Shown: positions 24,573-32,436 of the stretch, piece after piece | How positions within the stretch are numbered: position 1 is the stretch's first letter | How the letters are laid out: the number at the start of each line of letters is the position of its first letter | Assembly: GCA_964520325.1 (NCBI GenBank) | Contig: CAZFOB010000020.1 | Location: 1-63,634, forward strand | Length of the DNA: 63,634 nucleotides | Source of the DNA: CAZFOB01 sp964520325 | Lineage (GTDB): Bacteria; Actinomycetota; JAICYB01 | Direction: 5' to 3' | Made by a program: the position numbers and the translations under genes | The notes under the pieces: generated by a model | What the model was told of the DNA's origin: nothing | The model's input: the letters and a program-made list of their open reading frames with translations, nothing else | Databases searched by the model: none

Positions 24573-25370
24573 ATGGCTGAGGAGCGGGACGACGGGGGCA
24601 ACGTACTTTTCGACGGGCGAAACCGGATACGGATCGGACGCATCGCGGCCGCCATCGTCGGCGGCATCGTCCTGCTCTGGCTCTTCTTCGCGTCGACCGT
24701 CGTCGTCGGCACCGGGGAGATCGCCGTCATGACGCGGTTCGGCCGCGTCACCGGCCAGGAGCTCGGCGAAGGGTTCCACATCAAGAACCCGCTCGACACC
24801 GCAAACAAGTACGACGTCAAGGTGTTGAAGGCCGACGCGAAGGCAACGGCGGCTTCCAAGGACCTGCAGGACATCCACGCGACCCTCGTCCTGAACTACA
24901 GCCTCGAGCCCGGTGAGATCTCGGAGATCCACCAGAACGTGGGGACGGCCTACCAGGAGAAGCTCATCGACCCGGCGATCCAGGAAGTGTTCAAGGCGTC
25001 GACGGCCGGGTACGACGCGACGCAGCTCATCACGAGCCGCGCCGAAGTGAAGAAGGTCGCGACCGACCTGCTGCGAGACAGGCTGTCTCCGCACGGCATC
25101 CGCGTCACCGACGAAGGCCTCTCGATCACCAATTTCCAGTTCTCCCCAGAGTTCACCGAAGCGATCGAAGCCAAGCAGGTGGCGCAGCAGAACGCGGCGC
25201 GCGCTCGGTTCAACCTCGAGGCGTCCAAGACCGACGCCGAAGCCCAGAAGGCGCAGGCCGCGACGCTGTCGGAGTTCTACCTCCAGAAGCTGTTCCTGGA
25301 GAAGTGGAACGGCGTGCTGCCCGAGGTGATGGGGAGCGAGTTCGGGTTCCTCAGAGATCTGGCCAAGTAA
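24573..25370 (+). CDS. SPFH/band-7 (prohibitin-like) membrane protein heading the ipd operon
   Basis: This 265-residue protein has one membrane helix at about 25-47 (IAAAIVGGIVLLWLFFASTV), then an SPFH domain (VVVGTGEIAVMTRFGRVTG, GFHIKNPLDTANKYDVKV) and a C-terminal coiled coil rich in Ala/Glu/Lys (AARARFNLEASKTDAEAQKA). SPFH proteins form large membrane-bound scaffolds. The ATG at 24573 follows the 19-bp operator and GGGTGAGG. The next gene, echA20, starts 3 bases after its stop, so it is in the steroid operon, possibly organising the enzymes at the membrane. Confidence 0.85.
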   Translation: MAEERDDGGNVLFDGRNRIRIGRIAAAIVGGIVLLWLFFASTVVVGTGEIAVMTRFGRVTGQELGEGFHIKNPLDTANKYDVKVLKADAKATAASKDLQDIHATLVLNYSLEPGEISEIHQNVGTAYQEKLIDPAIQEVFKASTAGYDATQLITSRAEVKKVATDLLRDRLSPHGIRVTDEGLSITNFQFSPEFTEAIEAKQVAQQNAARARFNLEASKTDAEAQKAQAATLSEFYLQKLFLEKWNGVLPEVMGSEFGFLRDLAK

Positions 25371-25373
25371 CCG

Positions 25374-26117
25374 ATGGGGATCGAGTACGCGCTTCAGGAC
25401 CACATCGCCGAGGTCGTCGTCGACGTCCCGCCGGTCAATGCGCTCAATGTCGCGGGCTGGTTCGAGCTGGCCGAGGTCATCACCACGTCCGGCCGGAACC
25501 CGGACGTCCACGTCGTCGTCCTGCGCGCAGAGGGACGCGGCTTCAACGCCGGCGTCGACATCAAAGAGATCCAGGCCGACTCCGGTCACGAGGCGATCAT
25601 CGGCGCGAACCGCGGGTGCTATGCCGCGTTCAAGGCGGTCTACGAATGCGAGGTCCCGGTGATCGCCGCCGTCCATGGATTCTGTCTGGGCGGCGGTATC
25701 GGCCTGGCGGGCAACGCGGACGTCGTTGTGGCGTCGGAGGATGCCACGTTCGGACTCCCCGAGGTCGCGCGCGGTGCGCTCGGCGCGGCGACGCATCTCG
25801 CCCGGCTCGTTCCGCAGCACATGATGCGGACGATGTTCTTCACCGGACAGACTGCAACGGCGGCGCAGCTTCATCAGTACGGCTCCGTGTACAAGGTGGT
25901 GCCGCGCGACGAGCTGCGCGAGGCCGCGTTCGAGGTCGCGCGGTCGATCGCCGCGAAGCACCCGCGCGTGATCAGGGCGGCGAAGGAAGCGCTCAACGGC
26001 ATCGACCCCGTCGATGTGAACCGCAGCTACCGGTACGAGCAGGGCTTCACGTTCGAGCTCAACCTCACGAACGTCTCAGACGAGCTCCGCCAGGACTTCG
26101 TCGACCACAAAGAGTGA
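25374..26117 (+). CDS. echA20: EchA20-type crotonase-fold ring hydrolase
   Basis: This 247-residue crotonase is the same length as, and very similar in pattern to, M. tuberculosis EchA20 (PPVNALNVAGWFELA, AEGRGFNAGVDIKEIQ, ECEVPVIAAVHGFCLGGGIG, GALGAATHLARLVPQH, RYEQGFTFELNL). EchA20 hydrolytically opens the last but one steroid ring of the indanone-type CoA intermediate (HIEC-CoA). The following genes ipdA, ipdB and ipdC are in the mycobacterial order. Its TGA overlaps the GTG of ipdA. Confidence 0.92.
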   Translation: MGIEYALQDHIAEVVVDVPPVNALNVAGWFELAEVITTSGRNPDVHVVVLRAEGRGFNAGVDIKEIQADSGHEAIIGANRGCYAAFKAVYECEVPVIAAVHGFCLGGGIGLAGNADVVVASEDATFGLPEVARGALGAATHLARLVPQHMMRTMFFTGQTATAAQLHQYGSVYKVVPRDELREAAFEVARSIAAKHPRVIRAAKEALNGIDPVDVNRSYRYEQGFTFELNLTNVSDELRQDFVDHKE

Positions 26118-26911
26118 GCGACAAGCGCACGACACTAGAGGACGCCGTTGCGCACGTGCGCGATGGCATGACCGTTGGGATCGGTGGGTGGGGATCGCGG
26201 CGTAAGCCGATGGCGCTTGTGAAGGCGCTGTGCCGCTCCAGTGTCAAAGACCTCACGGTCGTGTCCTACGGCGGCCCGGACGTCGGACTGCTGTGCGCAT
26301 ACAAGAAGGTGCGCAAAGTCGTCTTCGGCTTCGTGACGATGGACTCGATCCCCCTCGAGCCGCACTTCCGCGCCGCACGTCAGAACGGAGAGATCGAGGT
26401 CATGGAGATCGACGAGGGCATGTTCCAGTGGGGCCTCTACGCCGCCGCGAACCGCCTGCCCTTCATGCCGACGCGCGCAGGACTCGGCTCCGACGTCCTA
26501 ACAACAAACCCCGAGCTCAAGACGATCGCCTCGCCCTACGACGAAAGCGTGGTCGTTGCTATGCCGCCCCTCAACCTCGATGTCGCACTCGTCCACATGA
26601 ACCGCGCGGACGCGCAGGGCAACGCTCAGTACCTCGGTCCCGACATCTACTTCGACGATCTCTTCTGCATGGCGGCCGAGAAGGCGTTCGTCTCGTGCGA
26701 GAAGATCGTCGACGACTTCACCGAGGGCTCGCTTCATACCCTTCGCATCTCGCGCATCTTCGTCCACGGCGTCGTCGAGGCACCGGGCGGCGCGCATTTC
26801 ACGAGCTGCGTGCCGGATTACGACCGCGACGAGGCGTTCCAAACCGAGTACGCGAAGGCTGCGGCCGACCCCGAAGCGTGGAAAGCCTTCGCGGAGCGAT
26901 TCGTCGGATGA
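26114..26911 (+). CDS. ipdA: IpdA, alpha subunit of the COCHEA-CoA ring-cleaving hydrolase
   Basis: This 265-residue CoA-transferase-fold subunit begins TTLEDAVAHVRDGMTVGIGG and continues KPMALVKALCRSSVKDLTVV. In IpdAB the fold acts as a hydrolase that opens the last steroid ring (COCHEA-CoA); Glu101 in EIDEGMFQWG is the likely counterpart of the catalytic Glu reported in the M. tuberculosis enzyme. The GTG start overlaps the echA20 stop, and the ipdB ATG overlaps its own stop, so the subunits are translationally coupled. Confidence 0.92.
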   Translation: MSDKRTTLEDAVAHVRDGMTVGIGGWGSRRKPMALVKALCRSSVKDLTVVSYGGPDVGLLCAYKKVRKVVFGFVTMDSIPLEPHFRAARQNGEIEVMEIDEGMFQWGLYAAANRLPFMPTRAGLGSDVLTTNPELKTIASPYDESVVVAMPPLNLDVALVHMNRADAQGNAQYLGPDIYFDDLFCMAAEKAFVSCEKIVDDFTEGSLHTLRISRIFVHGVVEAPGGAHFTSCVPDYDRDEAFQTEYAKAAADPEAWKAFAERFVG

Positions 26912-27552
26912 TCACACGCGACGAGTACTGCGTCATCGCGTTCGCCGATGCGCTCAGAGGCTCCGGAGAGATCCTCGTCAGCGCGTTCGGTGATGTGCCG
27001 CAGGTCGCCGCCAAGCTCGCCCGTGCGACGAACGAACCGGACATCGTTCTCACCGATGGCGAGGCGAGAGCGCTGCGGCCGGATGGCTCAGTCGAGTCGT
27101 GGTTCCCGTTCCGGTTCGTGTTCGACCTGTTGTCGTCCGGACGCCGGCACGTGATCATGATGCCGGTGCAGATCGATCGCGACGGGAACATGAACCTGTC
27201 CGCGATCGGCGACCATGCGAGGCCGAAGGTGCAGGTGATCGGCTCGCGCGGTGCGCCCGGCAACACCATCAATCACGCAACGAGCTACTGGGTCCCCAAG
27301 CACTCGGCCAGGACCTTCGTGGAGAAGGTCGATTTCATCTCGGGCGTCGGACCGCCCTTGGGCCACCTTCAGTGCATCGTCACCGACCTCTGCGTGCTCG
27401 ATGGAAAGATGACGGTGCGTTCGCTTCATCCCGGTGTGACGATCGACGAGGTGATCGAGAACACCGGTTTCGACTTGCAGATCCCCGACGACATCCCGGC
27501 CACACGGGATCCAACCGAAGAGGAGCTCCGGCTCATCCGCGAGGTGCTGTGA
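26908..27552 (+). CDS. ipdB: IpdB, beta subunit of the COCHEA-CoA ring-cleaving hydrolase
   Basis: This 214-residue partner of IpdA (ITRDEYCVIAFADALRGSGE; GDVPQVAAKLARATNEPDIV) lacks the catalytic Glu motif of true class I CoA-transferase beta subunits, as mycobacterial IpdB does. It is shorter than the 240-250 residues usual for the family. Together with IpdA it should form an alpha2beta2 cytoplasmic hydrolase. The start overlaps the ipdA stop and the stop overlaps the ipdC GTG. Confidence 0.9.
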   Translation: MITRDEYCVIAFADALRGSGEILVSAFGDVPQVAAKLARATNEPDIVLTDGEARALRPDGSVESWFPFRFVFDLLSSGRRHVIMMPVQIDRDGNMNLSAIGDHARPKVQVIGSRGAPGNTINHATSYWVPKHSARTFVEKVDFISGVGPPLGHLQCIVTDLCVLDGKMTVRSLHPGVTIDEVIENTGFDLQIPDDIPATRDPTEEELRLIREVL

Positions 27553-28601
27553 GCCCTCTCGAGACCCGACTGTGCGACCTGCTCGGCGTGAAGTACCCGA
27601 TCGTCCAAACAGGCATGGGCTGGGTCGCCGGTCCGCGACTGGCTGCGGCGACGTCCAGCGCCGGTGGGCTCGGCATCCTCGCGAGCGCGACGATGGAACT
27701 CGCGGAGCTCACGACGGCGATCGCCGAGATGAAGCAGCGCACAGAAGCGCCGTTCGGGGTGAACCTTCGCACCGACTCGGCCGACATCGAAGACCGTGTG
27801 AAGCTGCTCATCGATCAGCGGGTGAAGGTCGCATCGTTCGCGATGGCGCCGCGTGCCGACCTGGTGAAGCGACTGAAGGACGGCGGCCTCGTCGTCATCC
27901 CGTCGATCGGCGCGAAACGCCACGCCGAGAAGGTGGCGGAGATGGGCGTTGACGCCGTGCTCGTCCAGGGCGGAGAAGGCGGCGGACACACAGGAAGCGT
28001 TCCGACAACGCTTCTGCTTCCGCAGGTCGTCGACGCCGTCGACGTCCCGGTGATCGCAGCCGGCGGCTTCTTCGACGGGCGCGGCCTGGTGGCTGCGCTG
28101 GCGTACGGTGCTGCCGGCATCGCGATGGGCACACGGTTCCTGCTCACGCAAGAGTCGACGGTGCCGGATGCGGTCAAGGAGTTCTATCTCGCGCGGGCGG
28201 TGACCGACACCCTGGTCACGGCGAAGGTGGACGGGTTCCCGCATCGCGTGCTGCGCACCTCGTTCGTGAACGAGCTCGAGAACGCAGGACGGATCAGGAC
28301 CATCGTCCGGGCATTGAGCAATGCGCTGGCGTACAAGCGCTACGCCAACGTCAAGCTCACCGACATGCTCCGCGAAGGCTTGGCCATGAAGAAGACGTTC
28401 GATCTGGGCTACGGTCAGATGCTCATGGCCGCGAACACGCCCATGCTCCTGCGCGCCGCGATGGTGGAAGGCCGGCTGGACTTCGGCGTGATGGCGTCCG
28501 GACAAGTCGTCGGCGTCATCGACGACCTCCCGACCGTCGCCGACGTGATCGAGCGGATCGTCAAGGAGGCCGAGGCGACGCTCGGCCGTCTGCGGCGTTA
28601 G
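27549..28601 (+). CDS. ipdC: IpdC, nitronate-monooxygenase-like flavin oxidoreductase of steroid ring degradation
   Basis: This 350-residue TIM-barrel FMN enzyme of the 2-nitropropane dioxygenase family has YPIVQTGMGWVAGPRLAAAT, QGGEGGGHTGSVPTTLLLPQ and VIAAGGFFDGRGLVAAL, AAGIAMGTRFLLTQES. IpdC in actinobacteria oxidises the hydroxy-indane CoA intermediate just before EchA20 acts. The gene order echA20-ipdA-ipdB-ipdC with overlapping starts makes the assignment firm. It is the last gene of the operon; a convergent WS/DGAT gene follows after 58 bases. Confidence 0.92.
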   Translation: MSPLETRLCDLLGVKYPIVQTGMGWVAGPRLAAATSSAGGLGILASATMELAELTTAIAEMKQRTEAPFGVNLRTDSADIEDRVKLLIDQRVKVASFAMAPRADLVKRLKDGGLVVIPSIGAKRHAEKVAEMGVDAVLVQGGEGGGHTGSVPTTLLLPQVVDAVDVPVIAAGGFFDGRGLVAALAYGAAGIAMGTRFLLTQESTVPDAVKEFYLARAVTDTLVTAKVDGFPHRVLRTSFVNELENAGRIRTIVRALSNALAYKRYANVKLTDMLREGLAMKKTFDLGYGQMLMAANTPMLLRAAMVEGRLDFGVMASGQVVGVIDDLPTVADVIERIVKEAEATLGRLRR

Positions 28602-28659
28602 CCGAGCCGGTCGGCCAGCGGCAGCTCCCGCGGCTTTCTCGAGATTCGCGAGCTGAGCG

Positions 28660-30045
28660 TCAGGCGACCTCGGCCCGCTTCACGAGGGCGGCGAGCTCAT
28701 CGCCGAGTGCATCCGAGAAGGCCCACAGGTCGGGCGCGAACTCGGGACACGACACCACGCCAAAGTTGATGGAGTCGACGTAGCTCCACACCGTCACGTT
28801 GAGTCCGATCCCCTCGAGGATCGGACCCATGGAGTAGAGCGCGACGATGTTCGCGTCCGCGATCGTCATCGGTGCTTGCGGGCCGGGGACGTTGCTGACC
28901 ACGAGATTGATCGGCGGACGGTGCCGAGCTGCGAGATTGCGCCTCGAGTACATCCGCATGAACCACGCGAACGGACGCGGCGGTGTGATCTCCGACCAGT
29001 CGCGGAGCATCTCGGAGCCGAGAACGTTGTGAAATTCCTTCGCCGCTTTCGTGACGTCATGGATCGCTCGCAGGCGCTCGACCGGATCTTCGATGTCGGT
29101 GCGCAGCGCGGTGAACATGTTGGAGACCTTGTTGCCGCCGAGGCGATCGGGCTCGGCGGCCGTTGAGACGGGGATCCCGGCCACGAGCGGCCTGTCCGGA
29201 AGCTCGCCGCGTTCGTAGAGGTAGCACCGCAGCGCGCCGGCCACGATCGCGAGGACGACGTCGTTGATCGAAGCGTCGAACGCGTTCTTGACGGTCTTCA
29301 CGTCATCGAGCGAGAGCGAGTTCATCGTGAAGATCCGATGAGGCGAAAGGCCGGTGTTGAAGCGCGTTTTCGGTGTGTCGAAGGGAAGGGGCGGCGCGAG
29401 GTCTGCCTGTTTGCGTCGCTGCCGCACCGCCACCATGTTGCGCAGCGTCGAGCGCAGGAGCGCTGGGAACCCTGTGAGCTCGCGTCCGAGGTCTTTCACC
29501 GCGTCGCGGAACAGCTCCCACGCGTGCGGGATCTGTTCGGGATGCCAGTCCGTCGGCGACGGCTGTCCCGTGAGGTCGGCGGCGACGCTGGCGAGAAGCG
29601 ACGCAGCCGCGATGCCGTCGGCGACACAGTGGTGGATCTTTGCGACGAACGCGACTTGGTCTCCTTCCAGGCCTTCGACGCACCAGATCTCCCACAGAGG
29701 CCGGTCGCGAGGGAGCTGGCGTGATGCGATGTCGGAGACGAGCTCGGCGAACTCGTGCATCCCGCCGGGGGCCGGGCAACCCACGCGGCGGACGTGCATC
29801 GAGAGGTCGAAGTTCGAGTCTTCGATCCACACGGGATGGTGCAGTCGTCCGGGCACGTCGAGGAGGCGGCGACGGAAGGGCGGGAGGAGATGCAAGCGTT
29901 CTTCGAGAACCGCTTTGAAGCGAGCGAAGGTGTAGCCGCCGGGGACGCTCGACGGATCGACGACGGCGATCTTGAGGGTGTGCATGTGCAGCGTCGGGGT
30001 CTCCATGTAGAGGAATCCCGCGTCGAGTCCGGTGAGGCGCTGCAC
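28660..30045 (-). CDS. Wax-ester synthase/diacylglycerol acyltransferase (WS/DGAT)
   Basis: This 461-residue acyltransferase begins RLTGLDAGFLYMETPTLHMH. It carries the catalytic HHxxxDG motif (HHCVADG, 138-144), the PLWE motif (RPLWEIW, about 115-121), and the C-terminal NLVVSNVPGPQAPM. It should esterify fatty alcohols or diacylglycerol with acyl-CoA at the membrane, making storage lipid. The GTG at 30045 matches the family N-terminus. It shares strand and closeness (9 bases) with the alpha/beta hydrolase upstream, suggesting a lipid storage and mobilisation unit. Confidence 0.93.
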   Translation of the reverse strand: MQRLTGLDAGFLYMETPTLHMHTLKIAVVDPSSVPGGYTFARFKAVLEERLHLLPPFRRRLLDVPGRLHHPVWIEDSNFDLSMHVRRVGCPAPGGMHEFAELVSDIASRQLPRDRPLWEIWCVEGLEGDQVAFVAKIHHCVADGIAAASLLASVAADLTGQPSPTDWHPEQIPHAWELFRDAVKDLGRELTGFPALLRSTLRNMVAVRQRRKQADLAPPLPFDTPKTRFNTGLSPHRIFTMNSLSLDDVKTVKNAFDASINDVVLAIVAGALRCYLYERGELPDRPLVAGIPVSTAAEPDRLGGNKVSNMFTALRTDIEDPVERLRAIHDVTKAAKEFHNVLGSEMLRDWSEITPPRPFAWFMRMYSRRNLAARHRPPINLVVSNVPGPQAPMTIADANIVALYSMGPILEGIGLNVTVWSYVDSINFGVVSCPEFAPDLWAFSDALGDELAALVKRAEVA

Positions 30046-30054
30046 GCGCCTAGG

Positions 30055-31266
30055 CTACGCCGCGCGCGGAAGGTTCAGAGTGCGTCGCAGGGACTCCTCG
30101 ACGAACTCCTTGATCTTGCTGTTCCATATGAACGCCATGTGGTTGGCGTCGAACCATCGGATCTCGGGTTCGTCCCAGTGACGCCACAGCGCAAGGGCTT
30201 GCGACGGCGGCGACATCCGGTCTCCGGTGCCGGCGTAGATGAAGAGCCGTTCCCGTGGGATGAGCGCGGGATAGGTGAGCGGCGAGGTCACGCGCAGCAG
30301 GGCCGTCGTCTCGTCGCTGATGAGCTGATGCTCGATCGCCCGGGGCTTGAGACGCGCCGGCACGTGGCGCAGGAAGACCTCCATGAGGTCACAGGTCGGC
30401 ACCCCGGCGACAACGCCGGCGAGGTCGGCGTCGAGCCCGGCCACAGTTGCGCTGACGTGGGCGCCGAGGGAGACGCCGTACAGCGCGATAGGCCCTGTGT
30501 TGGACTGCCGAAGCCACGCGAGGAATCGCCGGACGTCCCACACCGACTGTGTGAGTCCGAGCAGGAAGTCGACGGGGTTGTAGGTCATGAACGCAGTGAG
30601 GCTCCACGCGCCCGGTCCCCGTGCGCCGTGCAGGGGCAGGACGACCATCGCTACGTTCGCGCCGAGCGCGTCGCCCAAGTCGTTCGCGTTGAACATGTAG
30701 CTGCCGATGAGGCTGCGTCCGGTGCCGTAGGGGTGGACGCACACGATCCACGGTGCTGCGGGGTCGGTGCGACGGACCCACGCGTGCATCGTGGCGTTCG
30801 GTGTGTAGTCGAGCCACCGTGCACGGGCGCTGTCGGTGACGAACGGATCGAATCCGCTCTCGAAGCGGACGTGCTTCCAGTTCGCTCCCATCCAGAGTCC
30901 GCCACTGATCTCGACGTTCTCAGGCGGCGGCGGTGCAACGTGATAGGTGCTCGGGTCGCCGTCCCAGCCCTGCGCACGGAAGAGCTCGTACGCCGCGAGC
31001 ATCTCCTCGCGCGCGAGTTCGTAGTCCTTGCGGTGAGGGAATCGTCCCGGCGTCTTCATGGCAGCGAGGACGATCTCGTCGAGTGCAACCTGTGCGACGA
31101 ATGCGGGTGACAGATGGGGAGTGCTCGCGATGTTCTCGCGGCGCGAGCGCATCCATGCGCTGCCTGCGAACGCGAGTGTGCGCGGAACGGCCATGCCGAT
31201 CCCGAGACCGTAGTCGAGCGCTCGCCGCGCGCGCCGATTGAACGACGCTTTGGGGGGATCTTGCAT
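30055..31266 (-). CDS. Alpha/beta hydrolase
   Basis: This 403-residue hydrolase has a nucleophile elbow YGVSLGAHV, an acid in AGTGDRMSPP and a catalytic His in ANHMAFIWN. A long N-terminal region of about 160 residues precedes the core (FNRRARRALDYGLGIGMAVP). It lies between the WS/DGAT gene and a conserved lipocalin-like protein gene, all on the minus strand and within 11 bases of each other. An esterase acting on lipid is likely; the exact substrate is unknown. Confidence 0.82.
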   Translation of the reverse strand: MQDPPKASFNRRARRALDYGLGIGMAVPRTLAFAGSAWMRSRRENIASTPHLSPAFVAQVALDEIVLAAMKTPGRFPHRKDYELAREEMLAAYELFRAQGWDGDPSTYHVAPPPPENVEISGGLWMGANWKHVRFESGFDPFVTDSARARWLDYTPNATMHAWVRRTDPAAPWIVCVHPYGTGRSLIGSYMFNANDLGDALGANVAMVVLPLHGARGPGAWSLTAFMTYNPVDFLLGLTQSVWDVRRFLAWLRQSNTGPIALYGVSLGAHVSATVAGLDADLAGVVAGVPTCDLMEVFLRHVPARLKPRAIEHQLISDETTALLRVTSPLTYPALIPRERLFIYAGTGDRMSPPSQALALWRHWDEPEIRWFDANHMAFIWNSKIKEFVEESLRRTLNLPRAA

Positions 31267-31277
31267 CGGGCTCTAGG

Positions 31278-32399
31278 TTACTTGGCGCCACCCATGAAGT
31301 CGTCCAGCCCGGTTGGCGAGTGCGGCCCGATCACCAGCTGTTCGAGGACGCCAATGCCTGTTTGTTCTCCATTTCGAACACGACACACCTGTTGACAGTG
31401 GAAATTCGTGATGTCGAGCAGGTTGAGCTCGTCCGACCTCCATCCGTCCGAGCCTTCCTTGAACTCACCCTGCCAGCGACCGTGTCCCCATTCGAGATGG
31501 GTGTACCCGATCCCCTTCATCTGGAAGTCGAGGAGTGGTTCGTAGGTGAACTCTTCGGTCCGTCCGTCCGGATAGTTGAAGGTGAACGTTGCATCCTCCA
31601 TGCGACGTGTCCCGCTGCGCCAGCGGATCTTGTATTGCGGCTCGTGCGCGTGCTCCACGACGCTCTCGTCGCCGAACACCGGAGCGCCCTCCGTGAGCAC
31701 CTTGATCGACGCCGCCGACGCGACGTGACGCGTTCCGTCGGGACGTTCGAACAGCATCGCGTGCGTGCACCGGTCCTCGAAGTGAACGGGGGTCCAGAAG
31801 AAGGCGACGCCACCACCGGCCATGTTGGGGGCCGACGTGACCTGATCGCCCACGGGACGAACACCCCACGATCGGTCCTTCGTCCCTCGGTTGCGTTCGG
31901 GGTGCACCTCGAGGGGAGCGCCGTCGACGCGCACCGTGCCTTCCCAGGCTCCCCACTGGGTGAAACGTGTGCAGTCGAGCAACGGACGCGACCCGGCGAG
32001 TAACGTCTGGCGCTGTTCTTCAACGGCGATCGTCCGGGGACGCCACAGCAGGTCGGCGGTGATGCCCAGGTGATCGGCCTCGACGCGAAGCCGATTCTCA
32101 CGCAGAGGCTCGATGATCTCGAGCGAGATCGTGCCGATCTTCGTCTCGCGCCGGTCGAGGGGTGCGCGCCCAGACGCGAAGACCGAACGCTGCTGTCCAT
32201 CACGCAGGACGCTGAAGGCCGCGTCGATCACGCCGCGGTTGGGGTACACACCCATCGCGATCCCGAAGTACCACTCGGCGTCGATGTCGTAGCCGTTGAA
32301 CCAGTAACGGTCGTAGTGGTTCGGATCCGACGAGGCCGGCTGGACGATCGGCTGCACGGTCTGGTGGATCGGGTAGTCGTCGAACGGTGTGATCGCCAT
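31278..32399 (-). CDS. Conserved protein of unknown function (possibly lipocalin-like double beta-barrel)
   Basis: This 373-residue soluble protein rich in beta strands and Trp (YDRYWFNGYDIDAEWYFGIAM; RNRGTKDRSWGVRPVGDQ; GVAFFWTPVHFED) has no signal peptide or membrane helix. The pattern recalls hydroxyneurosporene-synthase/AttH-like lipocalin folds, but I cannot assign it. The ATG at 32399 has GGGGAGG 5 bases upstream. It is first in a minus-strand unit with the hydrolase and WS/DGAT and is divergent from a FadD19-like ligase across an inverted repeat, so it is probably part of lipid or steroid metabolism. Confidence 0.65.
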   Translation of the reverse strand: MAITPFDDYPIHQTVQPIVQPASSDPNHYDRYWFNGYDIDAEWYFGIAMGVYPNRGVIDAAFSVLRDGQQRSVFASGRAPLDRRETKIGTISLEIIEPLRENRLRVEADHLGITADLLWRPRTIAVEEQRQTLLAGSRPLLDCTRFTQWGAWEGTVRVDGAPLEVHPERNRGTKDRSWGVRPVGDQVTSAPNMAGGGVAFFWTPVHFEDRCTHAMLFERPDGTRHVASAASIKVLTEGAPVFGDESVVEHAHEPQYKIRWRSGTRRMEDATFTFNYPDGRTEEFTYEPLLDFQMKGIGYTHLEWGHGRWQGEFKEGSDGWRSDELNLLDITNFHCQQVCRVRNGEQTGIGVLEQLVIGPHSPTGLDDFMGGAK

Positions 32400-32409
32400 G
32401 GCGTCCTCC

Positions 32410-32435
32410 CCTTGTTTCGTATCTGTATAACAAGG
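32410..32435. promoter_or_regulatory. Inverted repeat and leaderless promoter between divergent lipid genes
   Basis: CCTTGTT (32410-32416) and AACAAGG (32429-32435) form perfect 7-bp arms with 12 bases between. The right arm overlaps an extended -10 (TGTATAAC, TATAAC at 32426-32431), and the GTG of the CoA ligase begins 5 bases later, so the message is likely leaderless. A repressor bound here could control both the ligase and the divergent gene at 32399. Confidence 0.6.
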
Positions 32436-32436
32436 T

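Noticed and set aside
28602..28659. Bidirectional terminator between ipdC and the WS/DGAT gene
   Set aside because: Only a 5-bp stem (GCCGA/TCGGC) and weak GC-rich dyads are visible, not enough to call.
29755..31110. A 451-codon plus-strand open frame across the WS/DGAT and hydrolase genes
   Set aside because: It is antisense to two well-supported genes and has no domain pattern.
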